A DNA stretch of 64,000 bases from Marinococcus halotolerans DSM 16375 (GTDB lineage Bacteria > Bacillota > Bacilli > Bacillales > Marinococcaceae). The notes beneath the pieces were generated by a model. The model had not been told where the DNA came from and made no database searches. It was given only the letters and a program-made list of their open reading frames with translations. The translations under genes were made by a program, and so were the position numbers. The DNA lies in assembly GCF_000420725.1 (NCBI RefSeq), contig NZ_ATVM01000002.1, positions 1-64,000 of the forward strand. The letters run 5' to 3'. Below, piece by piece: positions 47,359 to 56,761 of this stretch. Every line of letters starts with the position of its first letter. Within the stretch, counting starts at the first letter, position 1.

Positions 47359-48060
47359 ATGTTTTCTGTACGTCAATCGATGAAGTGGGCCGGTGGTTTC
47401 GCACTCGGAACAGGGCTTATGGCAGCAGCACCGGCCGTGTCGGACGCAGCAGACTTATTAAATAAAGGCGACCGCGGGGACGACGTGTCCGAAGCACAGT
47501 CTGTTCTTGAGGATGAAGGCTATTACGACTACGCCGTAGACGGCATTTACGGACCGATCACAGACAGTGCCGTACGCAGCTTCCAGCGTGATCAGGGACT
47601 TGTAGTGGACGGTATTATCGGGCCGAACACCCGCGCAGCGCTCGATGATGTGGACGGCGGCGAAGCCGTGGAAGGAGCTTCCACATCTGAATCCTCTGAA
47701 AGCAGCTCCTCCGAAAGCGAAGACAGCAGCTCTTCGGAAGCATCAACCAGCAGCGATGCAGACAGCGGCGGTGAGACCATGACGATGGAGGCTACTGCCT
47801 ACACAGCTGAATGTGCCGGCTGCAGCGGCATCACCGCTACAGGGAAGAATCTGAACAACGACCGTGACGCTAACGTGATTGCCGTAGATCCGGACGTGAT
47901 CCCACTCGGCTCCACCGTGAAGGTCGAAGGCATGGGCACGTATGAAGCGGCTGATACAGGCGGCGCCATCAATAACGACCGCATCGATATTCACGTACCG
48001 ACAAAATCGGATGCTTACGCATTTGGTCGCCAGGATGTAGAAGTAACAGTAGTAGACTAA
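47359..48060 (+). CDS. Secreted peptidoglycan-binding, 3D-domain protein (YocH-like)
   Basis: The 233-residue secreted protein has a signal peptide (1-30, cleavage near AVSDAADL). A PG_binding_1 repeat follows (about 35-95, LLNKGDRGDDVSEAQSVL...GIIGPNTRAAL), then a Ser/Glu linker, and a 3D domain (about 150-233) with the three Asp of the family (IAVDPDVIPLG, YEAADTGG, NDRIDIHV). It resembles MltA-like 3D catalytic domains and B. subtilis YocH/YuiC, which hydrolyse peptidoglycan. The start at 47359 has GGGGGT upstream. Confidence 0.85.
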   Translation: MFSVRQSMKWAGGFALGTGLMAAAPAVSDAADLLNKGDRGDDVSEAQSVLEDEGYYDYAVDGIYGPITDSAVRSFQRDQGLVVDGIIGPNTRAALDDVDGGEAVEGASTSESSESSSSESEDSSSSEASTSSDADSGGETMTMEATAYTAECAGCSGITATGKNLNNDRDANVIAVDPDVIPLGSTVKVEGMGTYEAADTGGAINNDRIDIHVPTKSDAYAFGRQDVEVTVVD

Positions 48061-48071
48061 TAGAAGAATTT

Positions 48072-48106
48072 AAAAAGCCTGTCCCAAATTTTGGGTCAGG
48101 CTTTTT
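48072..48106. terminator. Bidirectional terminator
   Basis: AAAAAGCCTGTCCCAAA pairs with TTTGGGTCAGGCTTTTT with one mismatch. It separates the 3D-domain gene from the convergent end of the nickel operon. Confidence 0.85.
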
Positions 48107-48527
48107 AAGTATAAACAAACTTTCTTTTTATTATCCAGGCTATGCTTACAAATAGAAAGCTTAGTATTACCCCTCCAACAATACTCCAAGTTGAGTATCC
48201 ATTTTCATCTGAAGTTAAGTTATCTATTTGTACCTTGGCTTGATGCCCCATGCCGTCTTCAGCGATAAGGGTTTCCGCTTTATCTGCGTGCGGCGCGTAA
48301 GAAAAGGTTCCCTGGTCATTCAGGGATCCAGAGGTTAATTCGTCCCCTTCTTTATCAAGGACGTGAACCGTAGTTCGTTTGGAAAAGCTGCCATCATCAT
48401 ATTGAACTTGGACCGTATCTTCCCGTTCGTTATCGATCGTCAGTTTATGAGCTTCCACGCTCTGGGCCGGAAAGAAGCAGACCATTACGACCATCAAAGT
48501 GACCAGCCATTTAGACACATGGACCAC
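48105..48527 (-). CDS. NikL-like nickel transport accessory protein
   Basis: The 140-residue protein has a signal peptide (1-26, cleavage before HKL), an extracytoplasmic beta-rich domain starting AHKLTIDN, and a C-terminal transmembrane helix (about 112-133). The His at the mature N-terminus and the Ig-like domain fit NikL/CbiL components of nickel ECF transporters. It overlaps the ATPase gene by 17 bases and is the last gene of the urease-nickel operon. The start is a GTG. Confidence 0.65.
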   Translation of the reverse strand: MVHVSKWLVTLMVVMVCFFPAQSVEAHKLTIDNEREDTVQVQYDDGSFSKRTTVHVLDKEGDELTSGSLNDQGTFSYAPHADKAETLIAEDGMGHQAKVQIDNLTSDENGYSTWSIVGGVILSFLFVSIAWIIKRKFVYT

Positions 48528-49323
48528 CTTCTTCAGAGAACATATAGGACCGGGCTTCTTCGACGGTTTTTGGGCGCTCGGCGGTGTGCTGAAACAGACG
48601 GTAAAGCATGGGGAGCTTTAAGTTGGCCTCCTGAACCATCGACTCGTTTTCCAGTACTTCAGTCCCTCCGTGAGCGAGAAGGGTGCCCTCCTTCAATAAT
48701 AAAAAATCGTCGGCCCATTGATAAGCGATGTCGACATCATGCGTCGTTAAAATAATTTGGTGTCCGCGTTGTTCCAATTGATTCAGCGTATCGATCATGG
48801 TTTGCAGCGAGGCGGGGTCCAGGCCGGAAAACGGTTCATCAAACAATAGCATATCCGGCTTCATGGCAATCACGCCGGCCATCGCGGTTTTCTTCTTTTG
48901 TCCCAGGCTCAAATGGTAGGGAGAATGGTCGAGCAAATCCGTAATGCGCATGAAGGAAGCTGCTTCATAGACGGTCTTCGTCACCGCTTGCTTGGACATT
49001 CCTTGATTTTTAGGGCCAAACGCAATATCCTCAAAGACCGTAGGGGCAAACAGCTGGTTTTCTGGGTGATCAAAAACAAACCCTATATGTTTTCGGATGG
49101 CTTTCGCCGAACGCTGGTGAACCTGTTGATGATGAATCGTAATCGTTCCTTCATTTGCCTCGAATAACGTGTCTATTAAATGAAGGAGGGTTGATTTGCC
49201 ACTGCCGTTGGCTCCAAGAATCGCTGTCTTGGAAGAAGAAAAATCATAGGTGAAATGTCGCAGCGTGGGCGCTGTCGGGTCTTGGTAGGCATAGGAAACA
49301 TTATCAAAAAAGCAATTCGTCAT
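48511..49323 (-). CDS. Nickel ECF transporter ATP-binding protein (NikO/CbiO type)
   Basis: The 270-residue ABC ATPase has Walker A GANGSGKST, a Q-loop near PENQLFAPTV, the signature HLSLGQKKK, Walker B MLLFDEPFSGLDP and the switch His (TTHDVD). The ATG at 49323 overlaps the stop of the transmembrane gene as ATGA, so it is preferred over a TTG four codons earlier. It powers the NikMQ complex with the two upstream genes. Confidence 0.88.
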   Translation of the reverse strand: MTNCFFDNVSYAYQDPTAPTLRHFTYDFSSSKTAILGANGSGKSTLLHLIDTLFEANEGTITIHHQQVHQRSAKAIRKHIGFVFDHPENQLFAPTVFEDIAFGPKNQGMSKQAVTKTVYEAASFMRITDLLDHSPYHLSLGQKKKTAMAGVIAMKPDMLLFDEPFSGLDPASLQTMIDTLNQLEQRGHQIILTTHDVDIAYQWADDFLLLKEGTLLAHGGTEVLENESMVQEANLKLPMLYRLFQHTAERPKTVEEARSYMFSEEGGPCV

Positions 49324-50069
49324 CGAAACCACCACCTATCTAAAATAACAACGACTAACGTCATACTGATAAAAACCGCACTGATCAACCCATCTTTGAT
49401 GGGTATTCGGGGGGGCTCGTAACCGGTGCTCATATCCTCGTTAAATCCCCGGGCAGTCAGGGCTCGATAGACGTGTTCAGCCTGGTCAAACGATTTGATA
49501 ATCATGCCTGTCATGATGGAACTATAGACACGGATCGAAGGACGCCACCCAGAGAAGGAAAAATGCCTGGAAGCAAGAGCTAAACGGAAGGTACGCAGTT
49601 GAAAAAACAGCTGATAAATATAGTACGCGGCCAGGAGGATGATCGTAAGTATCTTCGGCGGAATGTTTAGGTCGTAGAAGCTTTGCATTAATTTCGGAAA
49701 CGGCTGCGTAAAGCATAGGAATAAAAGCAAAAAAAACGAGCTGGAAGCTTTTAATACGAGCACACTTGTGAAAATGATCTTTTCCTGGGCAACGGGCCAT
49801 CCGTTACTGAAAAGAATAGGCACACTCAACAACAATAAAAAGGGAAGGACGACCAGGAACCGAAAAAAGAGATACGATAACTGAAACCGGGCGGATAAAC
49901 ATAGGAGGACAGCTCCTGTACAAACGAAACTGAGCATGAGCGGTGACTGCATCATCGATACGAAAAAAATGATGACAAGGAAACTGAGCATTTTTATCCG
50001 GGGATCCCAATGGAAGGCCCATGATTGATGGGGCCGCCAATATTTCCATTCTTTCATGAACACTTCCAT
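49320..50069 (-). CDS. Nickel ECF transporter transmembrane protein (NikQ/CbiQ type)
   Basis: The 249-residue protein has five to six transmembrane segments and the coupling motifs of ECF-T proteins: ALASRHFSFSG (A-x-x-x-R family motif) and RALTARGFNED (A-R-G). It bridges NikM and the ATPase. AAGGAG lies nine bases before the ATG at 50069; a second ATG four codons later is the alternative. Confidence 0.87.
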   Translation of the reverse strand: MEVFMKEWKYWRPHQSWAFHWDPRIKMLSFLVIIFFVSMMQSPLMLSFVCTGAVLLCLSARFQLSYLFFRFLVVLPFLLLLSVPILFSNGWPVAQEKIIFTSVLVLKASSSFFLLLFLCFTQPFPKLMQSFYDLNIPPKILTIILLAAYYIYQLFFQLRTFRLALASRHFSFSGWRPSIRVYSSIMTGMIIKSFDQAEHVYRALTARGFNEDMSTGYEPPRIPIKDGLISAVFISMTLVVVILDRWWFR

Positions 50070-50089
50070 ATCTTAGGGCTCCTTTCGTT

Positions 50090-50701
50090 CTATCCAGCGG
50101 CCACTAATTGTGGCCGAAATTTAGCTAATTGGCCGATGACAAAACCCGTCAACAGCATTTCGATAATGGCAAGGGGAAGGTGACTGAGGGCCAATAAGCG
50201 AATGGTGGAAAATGTTCCTTCGCTGTAAAAAGACGAAGACAGGGAAAGCAGCAAGGAACCAATACCCACGGCTGTAAGAATACCAGCGAAACCACAACAT
50301 CCCGCGACAAACGAGGCGTTCCATTTCCATCTCGCTCCCATCCATTGATAGATAAAATGGCAGAGGTAAGCCGGCAGGGACAAAATTAACAGGTTGGCCC
50401 CGAGTGTTGTGATCCCTCCATGTTGAAATAACAGCGCATGGAAAAGAAGGCCGATACCTATAGCAAGAGCACTTCGGCGGCCTGCCAGGATGCCGATGAC
50501 TCCGCATAGAAGGGGGTGGACGGTACTTGGTCCTAAAGGAATATTGATCAAAGCTAAAATAAAAAAGACCGCCGTAAGCAGACTAATAGCAGGGATCTCT
50601 TTCTCCCTGATATGCTGCACGGAGTACCACAGGACACCTCCAGCAGCAACGCTCGTGGTGATGATAAGAGGGAGGCTGAGAACGCCATCAGACAAATGCA
50701 T
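50090..50701 (-). CDS. Nickel ECF transporter substrate-binding membrane protein (NikM/CbiM type)
   Basis: The 203-residue S component starts MHLSDG. Met1 and His2 at the free N-terminus form part of the Ni/Co site in this family. There are six transmembrane helices, and PLGPSTVHPLLCGVIGILAG carries the second conserved His. The urease context points to nickel rather than cobalt. It lies 20 bases after the His-rich lipoprotein gene. Confidence 0.88.
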   Translation of the reverse strand: MHLSDGVLSLPLIITTSVAAGGVLWYSVQHIREKEIPAISLLTAVFFILALINIPLGPSTVHPLLCGVIGILAGRRSALAIGIGLLFHALLFQHGGITTLGANLLILSLPAYLCHFIYQWMGARWKWNASFVAGCCGFAGILTAVGIGSLLLSLSSSFYSEGTFSTIRLLALSHLPLAIIEMLLTGFVIGQLAKFRPQLVAAG

Positions 50702-50721
50702 AGAATATCCTTCGTTCTTTA

Positions 50722-51363
50722 TTAATGCGTATGCGTATCGCCGTCATCATGCGTGTGCTCCTTTTCTGTATCAGTGGAATCTTCCTGGCGCTGGCCTTTG
50801 TCATAGGATGCTTCCCGTTGAGCTTCTAGCGTTTCCTGTTGGTCGTTGGTAATCGACATTTGATGTTCTTCCGGGTCCTGGTTCAAAAAGACGGCGTAGG
50901 TACCTGCATCGATGGTAAAGGTGTACGAGGTGGACTCCTTTAACGTATAGGCATACTCATGCTCGGCTTGAAACGTCTTATGGTCTGTTACCTGATCGAT
51001 GTCTTCTGCTTCCATCATATGAGCCGCATGGTGTTCCACGTCTTCAATGTTCTCGTCTTTCTGGATAAACCCAAGGGTGATGGGTTCAGGATCGTCGGCA
51101 GACGTTGTCACCGTATAGGTCGTTCCTTCCTGAAAACGATACTCCCCTTTCCACTCATAAGGGAGGTCGTCATGGTGGGAAACCTCACTGTTCTCTTTTT
51201 CTGCAGTATCTTCGTGGGAGGCAGATGCTTCCTCCGATGAACTGGATGCTTGTTCTTCCTGATCTGGAGCATTTTCCGCGTTGCTTTCGGCATTGTCCCC
51301 TGTGCCACAGGCTGCCATAAAGGAAAAGGAAAGAAGGCATCCACCTAATAGTATTCGTGACAT
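50722..51363 (-). CDS. His-rich lipoprotein of the urease-nickel operon
   Basis: The 213-residue lipoprotein has a lipobox MAAC at residue 19, an acidic Ser/Glu linker (about 20-65) and a beta-rich domain (about 66-170) with an HHAAHMMEAE stretch. The C-terminal tail, HTHDDGDTHTH, looks suited to metal binding. I do not recognise a named family. Lying between ureD and nikM in a single-strand operon, it may capture nickel at the membrane surface and pass it to NikM. This is inference from position and composition. Confidence 0.6.
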   Translation of the reverse strand: MSRILLGGCLLSFSFMAACGTGDNAESNAENAPDQEEQASSSSEEASASHEDTAEKENSEVSHHDDLPYEWKGEYRFQEGTTYTVTTSADDPEPITLGFIQKDENIEDVEHHAAHMMEAEDIDQVTDHKTFQAEHEYAYTLKESTSYTFTIDAGTYAVFLNQDPEEHQMSITNDQQETLEAQREASYDKGQRQEDSTDTEKEHTHDDGDTHTH

Positions 51364-51386
51364 AATTTTTCCCCTTCTACTTTATG

Positions 51387-52187
51387 TTATAAAATATAAG
51401 TCTCTAATGTATCGGCTGCTAGTTTCATTGCTCGTTTTAATTCAATAAGGTCATCACTCAACCAACGGAGGCAATATAGATTTTTGGTTACTTGAGTGAC
51501 CGCGCTATTAGTGGTTAATGAAGCTTCTAATGCTAGTTCATTAATAACATTATCATTAAAATGAGGAGAGTACGCCCAAAGGGTGGCGTAATAAGCAGCT
51601 CCATCCAATATTCCTAATTGTTTATATGAAGTATTGTAGGGAGAAAAGCGAAAACGATCATAAGCTGAAAGTGTACTGTCTATATAAATCGAAGTATTAA
51701 TATCTACAAAACGGTAATGATAATTTTCCCCTTTTCCTTTACGCCCGGAGGCAAGTATTTCTCCCCACAAGAGGTGCGAATCTCTGGTTAACTCAAGTCT
51801 TGTAACACTTGTCAATTCTGCATCCTCATATAAAATAATCGATTCAGGAATAAGACGTAAATATGAGTACGGTGAAACGCTTACTTCAGTAATTTGTTTA
51901 GTGGTTTCTCCCTGTTTGCATGGATACACCTTTGTGGCTGATTGTTGAATAAGAGTTGCTTTAGTGTCCTGGGATAATTGTACATAATATTTACTGCTGT
52001 CTCCGGAAACCATTCCGCCGGATGTTTCCATTAAATAAATGAAAGCATGTTCTGCATCTTTTGGATATAAAGCGTGGCTGGCGTGCAGAGGTGAGGTCTG
52101 CTGCAAAGAAGTTATTACTGTTTTTTGATTATTGTTTTGGAGTTCAATACTTAAAGACCCGTGTAGCTGTCTTCCTTGATTAAGCAC
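51387..52187 (-). CDS. ureD: Urease accessory protein UreD (UreH)
   Basis: The 266-residue protein binds the urease apoenzyme as scaffold for UreF and UreG. It has the UreD hallmarks: GGMVSGD near residue 55, QQSATKVYP, and [15 protein letters not shown]. It overlaps ureG by 8 bases through a GTG start. The length is normal. Confidence 0.9.
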   Translation of the reverse strand: MLNQGRQLHGSLSIELQNNNQKTVITSLQQTSPLHASHALYPKDAEHAFIYLMETSGGMVSGDSSKYYVQLSQDTKATLIQQSATKVYPCKQGETTKQITEVSVSPYSYLRLIPESIILYEDAELTSVTRLELTRDSHLLWGEILASGRKGKGENYHYRFVDINTSIYIDSTLSAYDRFRFSPYNTSYKQLGILDGAAYYATLWAYSPHFNDNVINELALEASLTTNSAVTQVTKNLYCLRWLSDDLIELKRAMKLAADTLETYIL

Positions 52188-52821
52188 CGCTTTTCACGTC
52201 CTTGGTCCATTCTATGTCCTCTAAGAGAAGAGAATGCTGAATCCAGGAAATAACACCATCCAATCCAATTCCTTCTTTTTGATTAGCTAATACAAAAGGT
52301 CTTTTTCCTCGAGCAGCGAGAGCATCTTTTTCCATACGATCGAGATCAACCTCTACATAGGGAGCGAGGTCAATTTTATTAATTACGAGAAAATCAGAAC
52401 GAGCTACTCCTGGGCCGCCCTTACGAGGTATATCCTGTCCTTCGGCTACATCTGTAACGTAAATATAGCCATCAACGAGTTCTGGACTAAAAGTAGCGGA
52501 TAAATTATCGCCTCCGCTTTCCACAAAGATGATATCGAGGTTAGGGAAGCGGTGAGTTAATTCATCGATAGCTGCAAAATTCATTGAAGCATCCTCGCGA
52601 ATTGCCGTATGTGGGCATCCACCTGTTTCTACTCCAATAATACGTTCGGCTGGAAGGACGCCGTTCACAGTTAAAAATTGGGCATCTTCTTTTGTGTATA
52701 TATCGTTTGTGATAACGGCTACTTCATATTGTTGATGAATGGCTCGGGTAATTTTTTCGACCAGCGCGGTTTTTCCAGAGCCTACAGGTCCTGCGATTCC
52801 TATTTTTACAGGTTTATGCAT
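52180..52821 (-). CDS. ureG: Urease accessory GTPase UreG
   Basis: The 213-residue SIMIBI GTPase has a P-loop, [10 protein letters not shown], the nickel-binding Cys-Pro-His ([11 protein letters not shown]) and the NKIDLAPYV guanine motif. It uses GTP hydrolysis to insert nickel into urease. All motifs are intact. It overlaps ureD and follows ureF by 23 bases. Confidence 0.95.
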   Translation of the reverse strand: MHKPVKIGIAGPVGSGKTALVEKITRAIHQQYEVAVITNDIYTKEDAQFLTVNGVLPAERIIGVETGGCPHTAIREDASMNFAAIDELTHRFPNLDIIFVESGGDNLSATFSPELVDGYIYVTDVAEGQDIPRKGGPGVARSDFLVINKIDLAPYVEVDLDRMEKDALAARGKRPFVLANQKEGIGLDGVISWIQHSLLLEDIEWTKDVKSGA

Positions 52822-52844
52822 AATGAAATCCTTCCTTTCGTGAA

Positions 52845-53531
52845 TTAAGATATAAATAAACGGACACGTAAATATTCATGACGCATAGAAGCCAGTTCGA
52901 GCCCGGCTGCGGAATTTCCGATATCATTAATATCCAACTCCAGTACTTTTTGAGCTGCTTGTTCAAAGTACGGCAGGAGCTCATATATTGTTTTTACTCC
53001 GGTTGTCTGGCCGAGTGGTACCGCCCGAACAGCGTTGTGTACCATCCCAGTAGTACATGAATACAAAAATGCTGTTAAAGATTCGAGCAGATTAAACTCT
53101 TTAAATAGAGAGTACAGCCCGTAAATGATTGGGTAATGAAATTGAATATTTTCTTGTTTTAACAGCGAAGAGATACGTTCGCCGGGACCATCAATTTCCA
53201 GCATCTGAATAGTTTTTAAAAACTGGCTGCCCATTTGAATGCTTCCATTCCGTGCTTCTTTTGCCAGCTTAGAAGCGTGACATAACGAAGCGATATATTG
53301 TAGGTTATTCCAATTCTTTTCTCTTTCTAGTTGCATAATTTCTTTTACTACTATACCGTCGCCGTAAACTAAATTCTGCTGAAGGTAGGATAAGCAATGC
53401 TCTGTTAACGACTGTTGATCCACAATTTTATCTTCTTGAATATACGTCTCCATCCCAAATGAATGTGTATAAGATCCAATTGGAAAAGCAGAGTCGTGTA
53501 ACTGCATTAAATGTAATTGCTTAGTGTTCAT
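52845..53531 (-). CDS. ureF: Urease accessory protein UreF
   Basis: The 228-residue helical protein has [20 protein letters not shown], the conserved UreF N-terminal motif, and [19 protein letters not shown]. It acts as a checkpoint for UreG GTPase activity in the UreDFG complex. The ATG at 53531 lies inside the end of ureE (11-base overlap); an upstream frame would add 20 residues without a binding site. Confidence 0.92.
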   Translation of the reverse strand: MNTKQLHLMQLHDSAFPIGSYTHSFGMETYIQEDKIVDQQSLTEHCLSYLQQNLVYGDGIVVKEIMQLEREKNWNNLQYIASLCHASKLAKEARNGSIQMGSQFLKTIQMLEIDGPGERISSLLKQENIQFHYPIIYGLYSLFKEFNLLESLTAFLYSCTTGMVHNAVRAVPLGQTTGVKTIYELLPYFEQAAQKVLELDINDIGNSAAGLELASMRHEYLRVRLFIS

Positions 53532-53976
53532 GTGTGTGGCTATGTCCTTTATACTTGAACGGCTGATTAAATCTTCTTTTTTCATTCGCAAATGTTACGT
53601 TAATATCTTTCAAAAGGGGAGGAATTGTTGAATCATATCGCACGATGATTTCTTTATCCTGGATCAAACAAGGGGTATGGCGGTTGCCAAGTTCGAAAGC
53701 TGCCCGCCCCATCTCCTCTACGGAAGCGGGATAAATAATAATTGCGTCCTCTAAAACAGTATTTATAACGATTTTCTTATTTTCATTTTCGAATAAAATA
53801 TCGCCAGGGTGAAGATATATCTCTTCCTCAAGAGCAATGGCAATATCCTCTCCATTATTTGATTTCTTTCGAAGGATTCTTTTTCCGAGTTCCTCCCATT
53901 CTAATTCCACATAATCGATAAGCTTCGTTTCTTCTGAATTTTCGTCGAGGCGCCCTAGAGGTTTAGTGATTTTCAT
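53521..53976 (-). CDS. ureE: Urease accessory protein UreE (nickel chaperone)
   Basis: The 151-residue nickel chaperone has an N-terminal beta domain (about 1-75) and C-terminal metal-binding domain with AFELGNRHTPCLI. The short His tail KGHSHTHEH is of the moderate type. It delivers Ni2+ to UreG/urease. It lies between ureC and ureF, as in many Bacillus clusters. Confidence 0.93.
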   Translation of the reverse strand: MKITKPLGRLDENSEETKLIDYVELEWEELGKRILRKKSNNGEDIAIALEEEIYLHPGDILFENENKKIVINTVLEDAIIIYPASVEEMGRAAFELGNRHTPCLIQDKEIIVRYDSTIPPLLKDINVTFANEKRRFNQPFKYKGHSHTHEH

Positions 53977-54006
53977 GTTTATTACTCCTTAATTTTTCTA
54001 GTATAT

Positions 54007-55722
54007 TCAGAAAAGAAAATAGCGCTGAGCCATAGCAACCTCTTCAAGAGGTTCGCATTCAACTAGTTCTCCATTTACTTTTACTTCATAAGTTTCTGGA
54101 TTAATGTCTATATCCGAGACGTTATCATTATGCTTCATATCTTTCTTTCCTATATTTCGGCAATTTTTAACGGGAACTACTTTTTTTTGTAATTGCAATT
54201 TTTTATGAATATTATTTTCATATGCTGCTTTTGAAATAAAAGTTAAGCAGGTAGTATATTTAGATCTTCCGAAGCTCGCAAACATTGGTCTTGGGAAAAC
54301 AGGTTGAGGGGTAGGTATAGAAGCGTTGGGATCTCCCATTTGTGCATAAGCAATATGCCCCCCTTTAATAATCGTTTCTGGTTTAACGCCAAAAAATGCT
54401 GGCTCCCACAATACTAAATCAGCAAATTTGCCTTCTTCTACAGAGCCAACTTCTTCATTGATTCCATGGGCTATAGCAGGGTTGATAGTATATTTTGAGA
54501 TGTAACGTTTAGCGCGAAGGTTATCATTTTCATTTTCGGCATCATTTTGGAGATAACCACGTTGCTTTTTCATTTTATCTGCTGTCTGCCATGTCCTAAT
54601 AATGACTTCGCCGACCCGTCCCATAGCCTGAGAATCGGACGAGATAATGCTAATCAATCCTATATCGTGAAAAATATCTTCTGCAGCAATCGTTTCCGGT
54701 CTTATACGGGAATCAGCAAATGCTACATCTTCTGGTACATTTTTATCTAAGTGATGGCAAACCATTAACATATCTAAATGTTCGTCAATTGTATTTTTAG
54801 TAAAGGGTCGGGTCGGATTAGTTGATGAAGGAAGTACATTTGGATAAGAAGCAATTTTCATAATGTCCGGAGCGTGTCCTCCGCCAGCGCCCTCTGTATG
54901 GTATGTATGAATTACCCGGTCACCGATAGCATTAATGGTATCTTCTACAAAACCTGCCTCATTAAGAGTGTCTGTATGAATGGCTACTTGAACGTCGTAT
55001 TCATCTGCTACTGAAAGACACGTGTCAATAGCACCTGGTGTAGTGCCCCAGTCTTCATGCAGTTTTAAGCCTAGGGCCCCAGCTTCTATTTGTTCGGCAA
55101 GAGGAGATTTATGGGAACCGTTACCTTTACCAAGAAAGCCCATATTCATTGGAAATTCTTCAGCAGCTTCAAGCATTCTTTGAATATTCCATTCTCCAGG
55201 CGTACAGGTGGTGGCATTAGTACCAGTAGCTGGACCAGTTCCGCCTCCGAGCATTGTGGTAATACCTGAGCATATGGCTGTTTCAATTTGCTGGGGGCTG
55301 ACAAAATGGATGTGGGCATCTATTCCTCCTGCAGTTAAAATTTTACCTTCTCCGGCAATAACCTCAGTGGAAGCTCCGCAAATAAGCTCGGGATGTACGC
55401 CGTCCATAGTACCTGGATTGCCGCTTTTCCCAATTGCTTTTATTCGTCCATCTTTAATACCGACATCGGCTTTGAAAATTCCACTATGGTCTACAACTAA
55501 AGCATTGGTAATTAAAAGGTCTACCACGCCTTCAGAGCGTGTAGCAGTTCCATTTTGACCCATGCCATCTCTTAGAACTTTACCTCCGCCAAATTTAGCC
55601 TCATCTCCGTAAAAAGTAAAATCCTTTTCAACCTCTATCCAAAGATCTGTATCTGCAAGCCGAACTTGATCTCCGGTAGTTGGACCATATAAACTGGCAT
55701 ACTGTTTCCGGTTCATCTCCAT
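54007..55722 (-). CDS. ureC: Urease subunit alpha
   Basis: The 571-residue catalytic subunit hydrolyses urea to ammonia and carbamate. It has the first nickel-ligand site, [12 protein letters not shown]. The carbamylated Lys is in [20 protein letters not shown] and the active-site flap region [13 protein letters not shown] follow. The C-terminus AQRYFLF matches the family. All are present and the length is standard. It is one base from overlapping ureB. Confidence 0.97.
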   Translation of the reverse strand: MEMNRKQYASLYGPTTGDQVRLADTDLWIEVEKDFTFYGDEAKFGGGKVLRDGMGQNGTATRSEGVVDLLITNALVVDHSGIFKADVGIKDGRIKAIGKSGNPGTMDGVHPELICGASTEVIAGEGKILTAGGIDAHIHFVSPQQIETAICSGITTMLGGGTGPATGTNATTCTPGEWNIQRMLEAAEEFPMNMGFLGKGNGSHKSPLAEQIEAGALGLKLHEDWGTTPGAIDTCLSVADEYDVQVAIHTDTLNEAGFVEDTINAIGDRVIHTYHTEGAGGGHAPDIMKIASYPNVLPSSTNPTRPFTKNTIDEHLDMLMVCHHLDKNVPEDVAFADSRIRPETIAAEDIFHDIGLISIISSDSQAMGRVGEVIIRTWQTADKMKKQRGYLQNDAENENDNLRAKRYISKYTINPAIAHGINEEVGSVEEGKFADLVLWEPAFFGVKPETIIKGGHIAYAQMGDPNASIPTPQPVFPRPMFASFGRSKYTTCLTFISKAAYENNIHKKLQLQKKVVPVKNCRNIGKKDMKHNDNVSDIDINPETYEVKVNGELVECEPLEEVAMAQRYFLF

Positions 55723-56087
55723 TAAGAATCTTCTCCTTTGAAACCTTTTGATTCTGCAAGCTCAGTTAATTCCTCAGGGTGAGAGATAGAACCATTTGTG
55801 AGATTATTTAATCCAAAAACCTCCCTTGTGCCACCCATCTCCACAAGCTCTACCTCCGTTTCTTCGCCCGGTTCAAAACGAACAGCGGTACCCGAAGGTA
55901 TATTTAAATGTTTGCCAATACCAGCTTGTCGTGAAAATGCAAGGAACCGGTTAACTTCAAAAAAATGAAAATGAGATCCTACCTGAATTGGCCGGTCGCC
56001 TGTATTTAAAACTCTAATAATTAAAGTGTTTCTATTTTTATTCCCATGTATGCTTTTTGAGGCAAGGCGATATTCACCCGGAATCAT
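55722..56087 (-). CDS. ureB: Urease subunit beta
   Basis: The 121-residue subunit has IPGEYRL near the start and [16 protein letters not shown], with the AVRFEPGE segment at the alpha-subunit interface. It forms the UreABC trimer with its neighbours. Separate A and B subunits fit the Bacillus arrangement. Confidence 0.95.
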   Translation of the reverse strand: MIPGEYRLASKSIHGNKNRNTLIIRVLNTGDRPIQVGSHFHFFEVNRFLAFSRQAGIGKHLNIPSGTAVRFEPGEETEVELVEMGGTREVFGLNNLTNGSISHPEELTELAESKGFKGEDS

Positions 56088-56100
56088 TACAATTCCCCTT

Positions 56101-56403
56101 TCAGTTTATAGGCTGGTGCACAGTAACTAGTTTGACACCGTCAGGAAAAGTAGCTTCTACTTGAACGTTGTCTACCATACTCGGCACGCCTTCCATTACC
56201 TGTTCTTTTTTTAAAACTTGTTTCCCTTCACCCATTAATTGGGCTACGGATTTTCCTTCACGTGCACCTTCGGCTATGTAAGAACTAATAAGGGCAATAG
56301 CTTCGGGATAATTTAATTTGATACCCTTGTTTTTTCTTTTCTCAGCTAATTCGCCGGCTAAGAAAGTCATTAATTTTTCTTGTTCCATTGGTGAAAGTTT
56401 CAT
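56101..56403 (-). CDS. ureA: Urease subunit gamma
   Basis: The 100-residue protein matches UreA throughout: [41 protein letters not shown] and [16 protein letters not shown]. It is the first gene of a minus-strand operon that appears to run without a clear break to 48105, twelve genes in all. GGGAGAG lies before the ATG. Two GlnR/TnrA-type boxes lie 36 and 75 bases upstream. Confidence 0.96.
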   Translation of the reverse strand: MKLSPMEQEKLMTFLAGELAEKRKNKGIKLNYPEAIALISSYIAEGAREGKSVAQLMGEGKQVLKKEQVMEGVPSMVDNVQVEATFPDGVKLVTVHQPIN

Positions 56404-56438
56404 CCAGGCTCTCCCTTCAATGAATATTAATTATTTTG

Positions 56439-56455
56439 TGTAAGTATATCTGACA
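56439..56455. promoter_or_regulatory. GlnR/TnrA box 1, ureA side
   Basis: TGTAAGTATATCTGACA fits the Bacillus GlnR/TnrA consensus TGTNAN7TNACA perfectly. It lies 36 bp upstream of the ureA start codon, overlapping the probable -35/-10 region, where GlnR binding would block transcription when nitrogen is abundant. Confidence 0.75.
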
Positions 56456-56477
56456 TAAAAGTTGATATCGAACATGA

Positions 56478-56494
56478 TGTTAATTTTTCTCACA
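56478..56494. promoter_or_regulatory. GlnR/TnrA box 2, ureA side
   Basis: TGTTAATTTTTCTCACA fits TGTNAN7TNACA perfectly. It is 39 bp (centre to centre) from box 1, about four helical turns, suitable for cooperative binding. Confidence 0.72.
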
Positions 56495-56566
56495 TACTTT
56501 TTTCGAAAATAGTTTTGGCTGGCAAATTCGTATCAGGTGATAGAACAAATGTTATTTGGTTATATC

Positions 56567-56612
56567 TAAAAATTTTGGAGAAATACTTCAGCATTTAAAA
56601 ATTTTGGAGAAA
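56567..56612 (+). repeat. 17-nt direct repeat in the ureA-urtA divergent region
   Basis: TAAAAATTTTGGAGAAA occurs at 56567-56583 and again at 56596-56612, a 29-bp period. Neither is close to a start codon, though GGAG resembles a ribosome binding site. It may be a regulatory site or a small duplication. Confidence 0.45.
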
Positions 56613-56677
56613 CCCTAATTTCGCAGTCTTTTTTTATTCCAAAAGGAAAATATAAGAAAAGAAAAAGCTTACTTAAA

Positions 56678-56694
56678 TGTAAGCTTTTCTTACA
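56678..56694. promoter_or_regulatory. GlnR/TnrA box 3, urtA side
   Basis: TGTAAGCTTTTCTTACA fits TGTNAN7TNACA perfectly. It overlaps the right arm of an AAAAGCTTAC/GTAAGCTTTT hairpin (about 56663-56688). It lies about 68 bp upstream of urtA and just before a GATAAT -10-like element, so it can control the urea transporter. Confidence 0.72.
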
Positions 56695-56761
56695 TAAATA
56701 AAGATAATCTTTTTCTGCTGTGTTACTTTAACGAACAGAGTGAAAAGGGGGATTTTATACG

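Noticed and set aside
56404-56761. Guanidine or other riboswitch upstream of urtA.
   Set aside because: The only strong stem overlaps a perfect GlnR/TnrA box, the sequence lacks known aptamer motifs that I can recognise, and protein operators explain it better.
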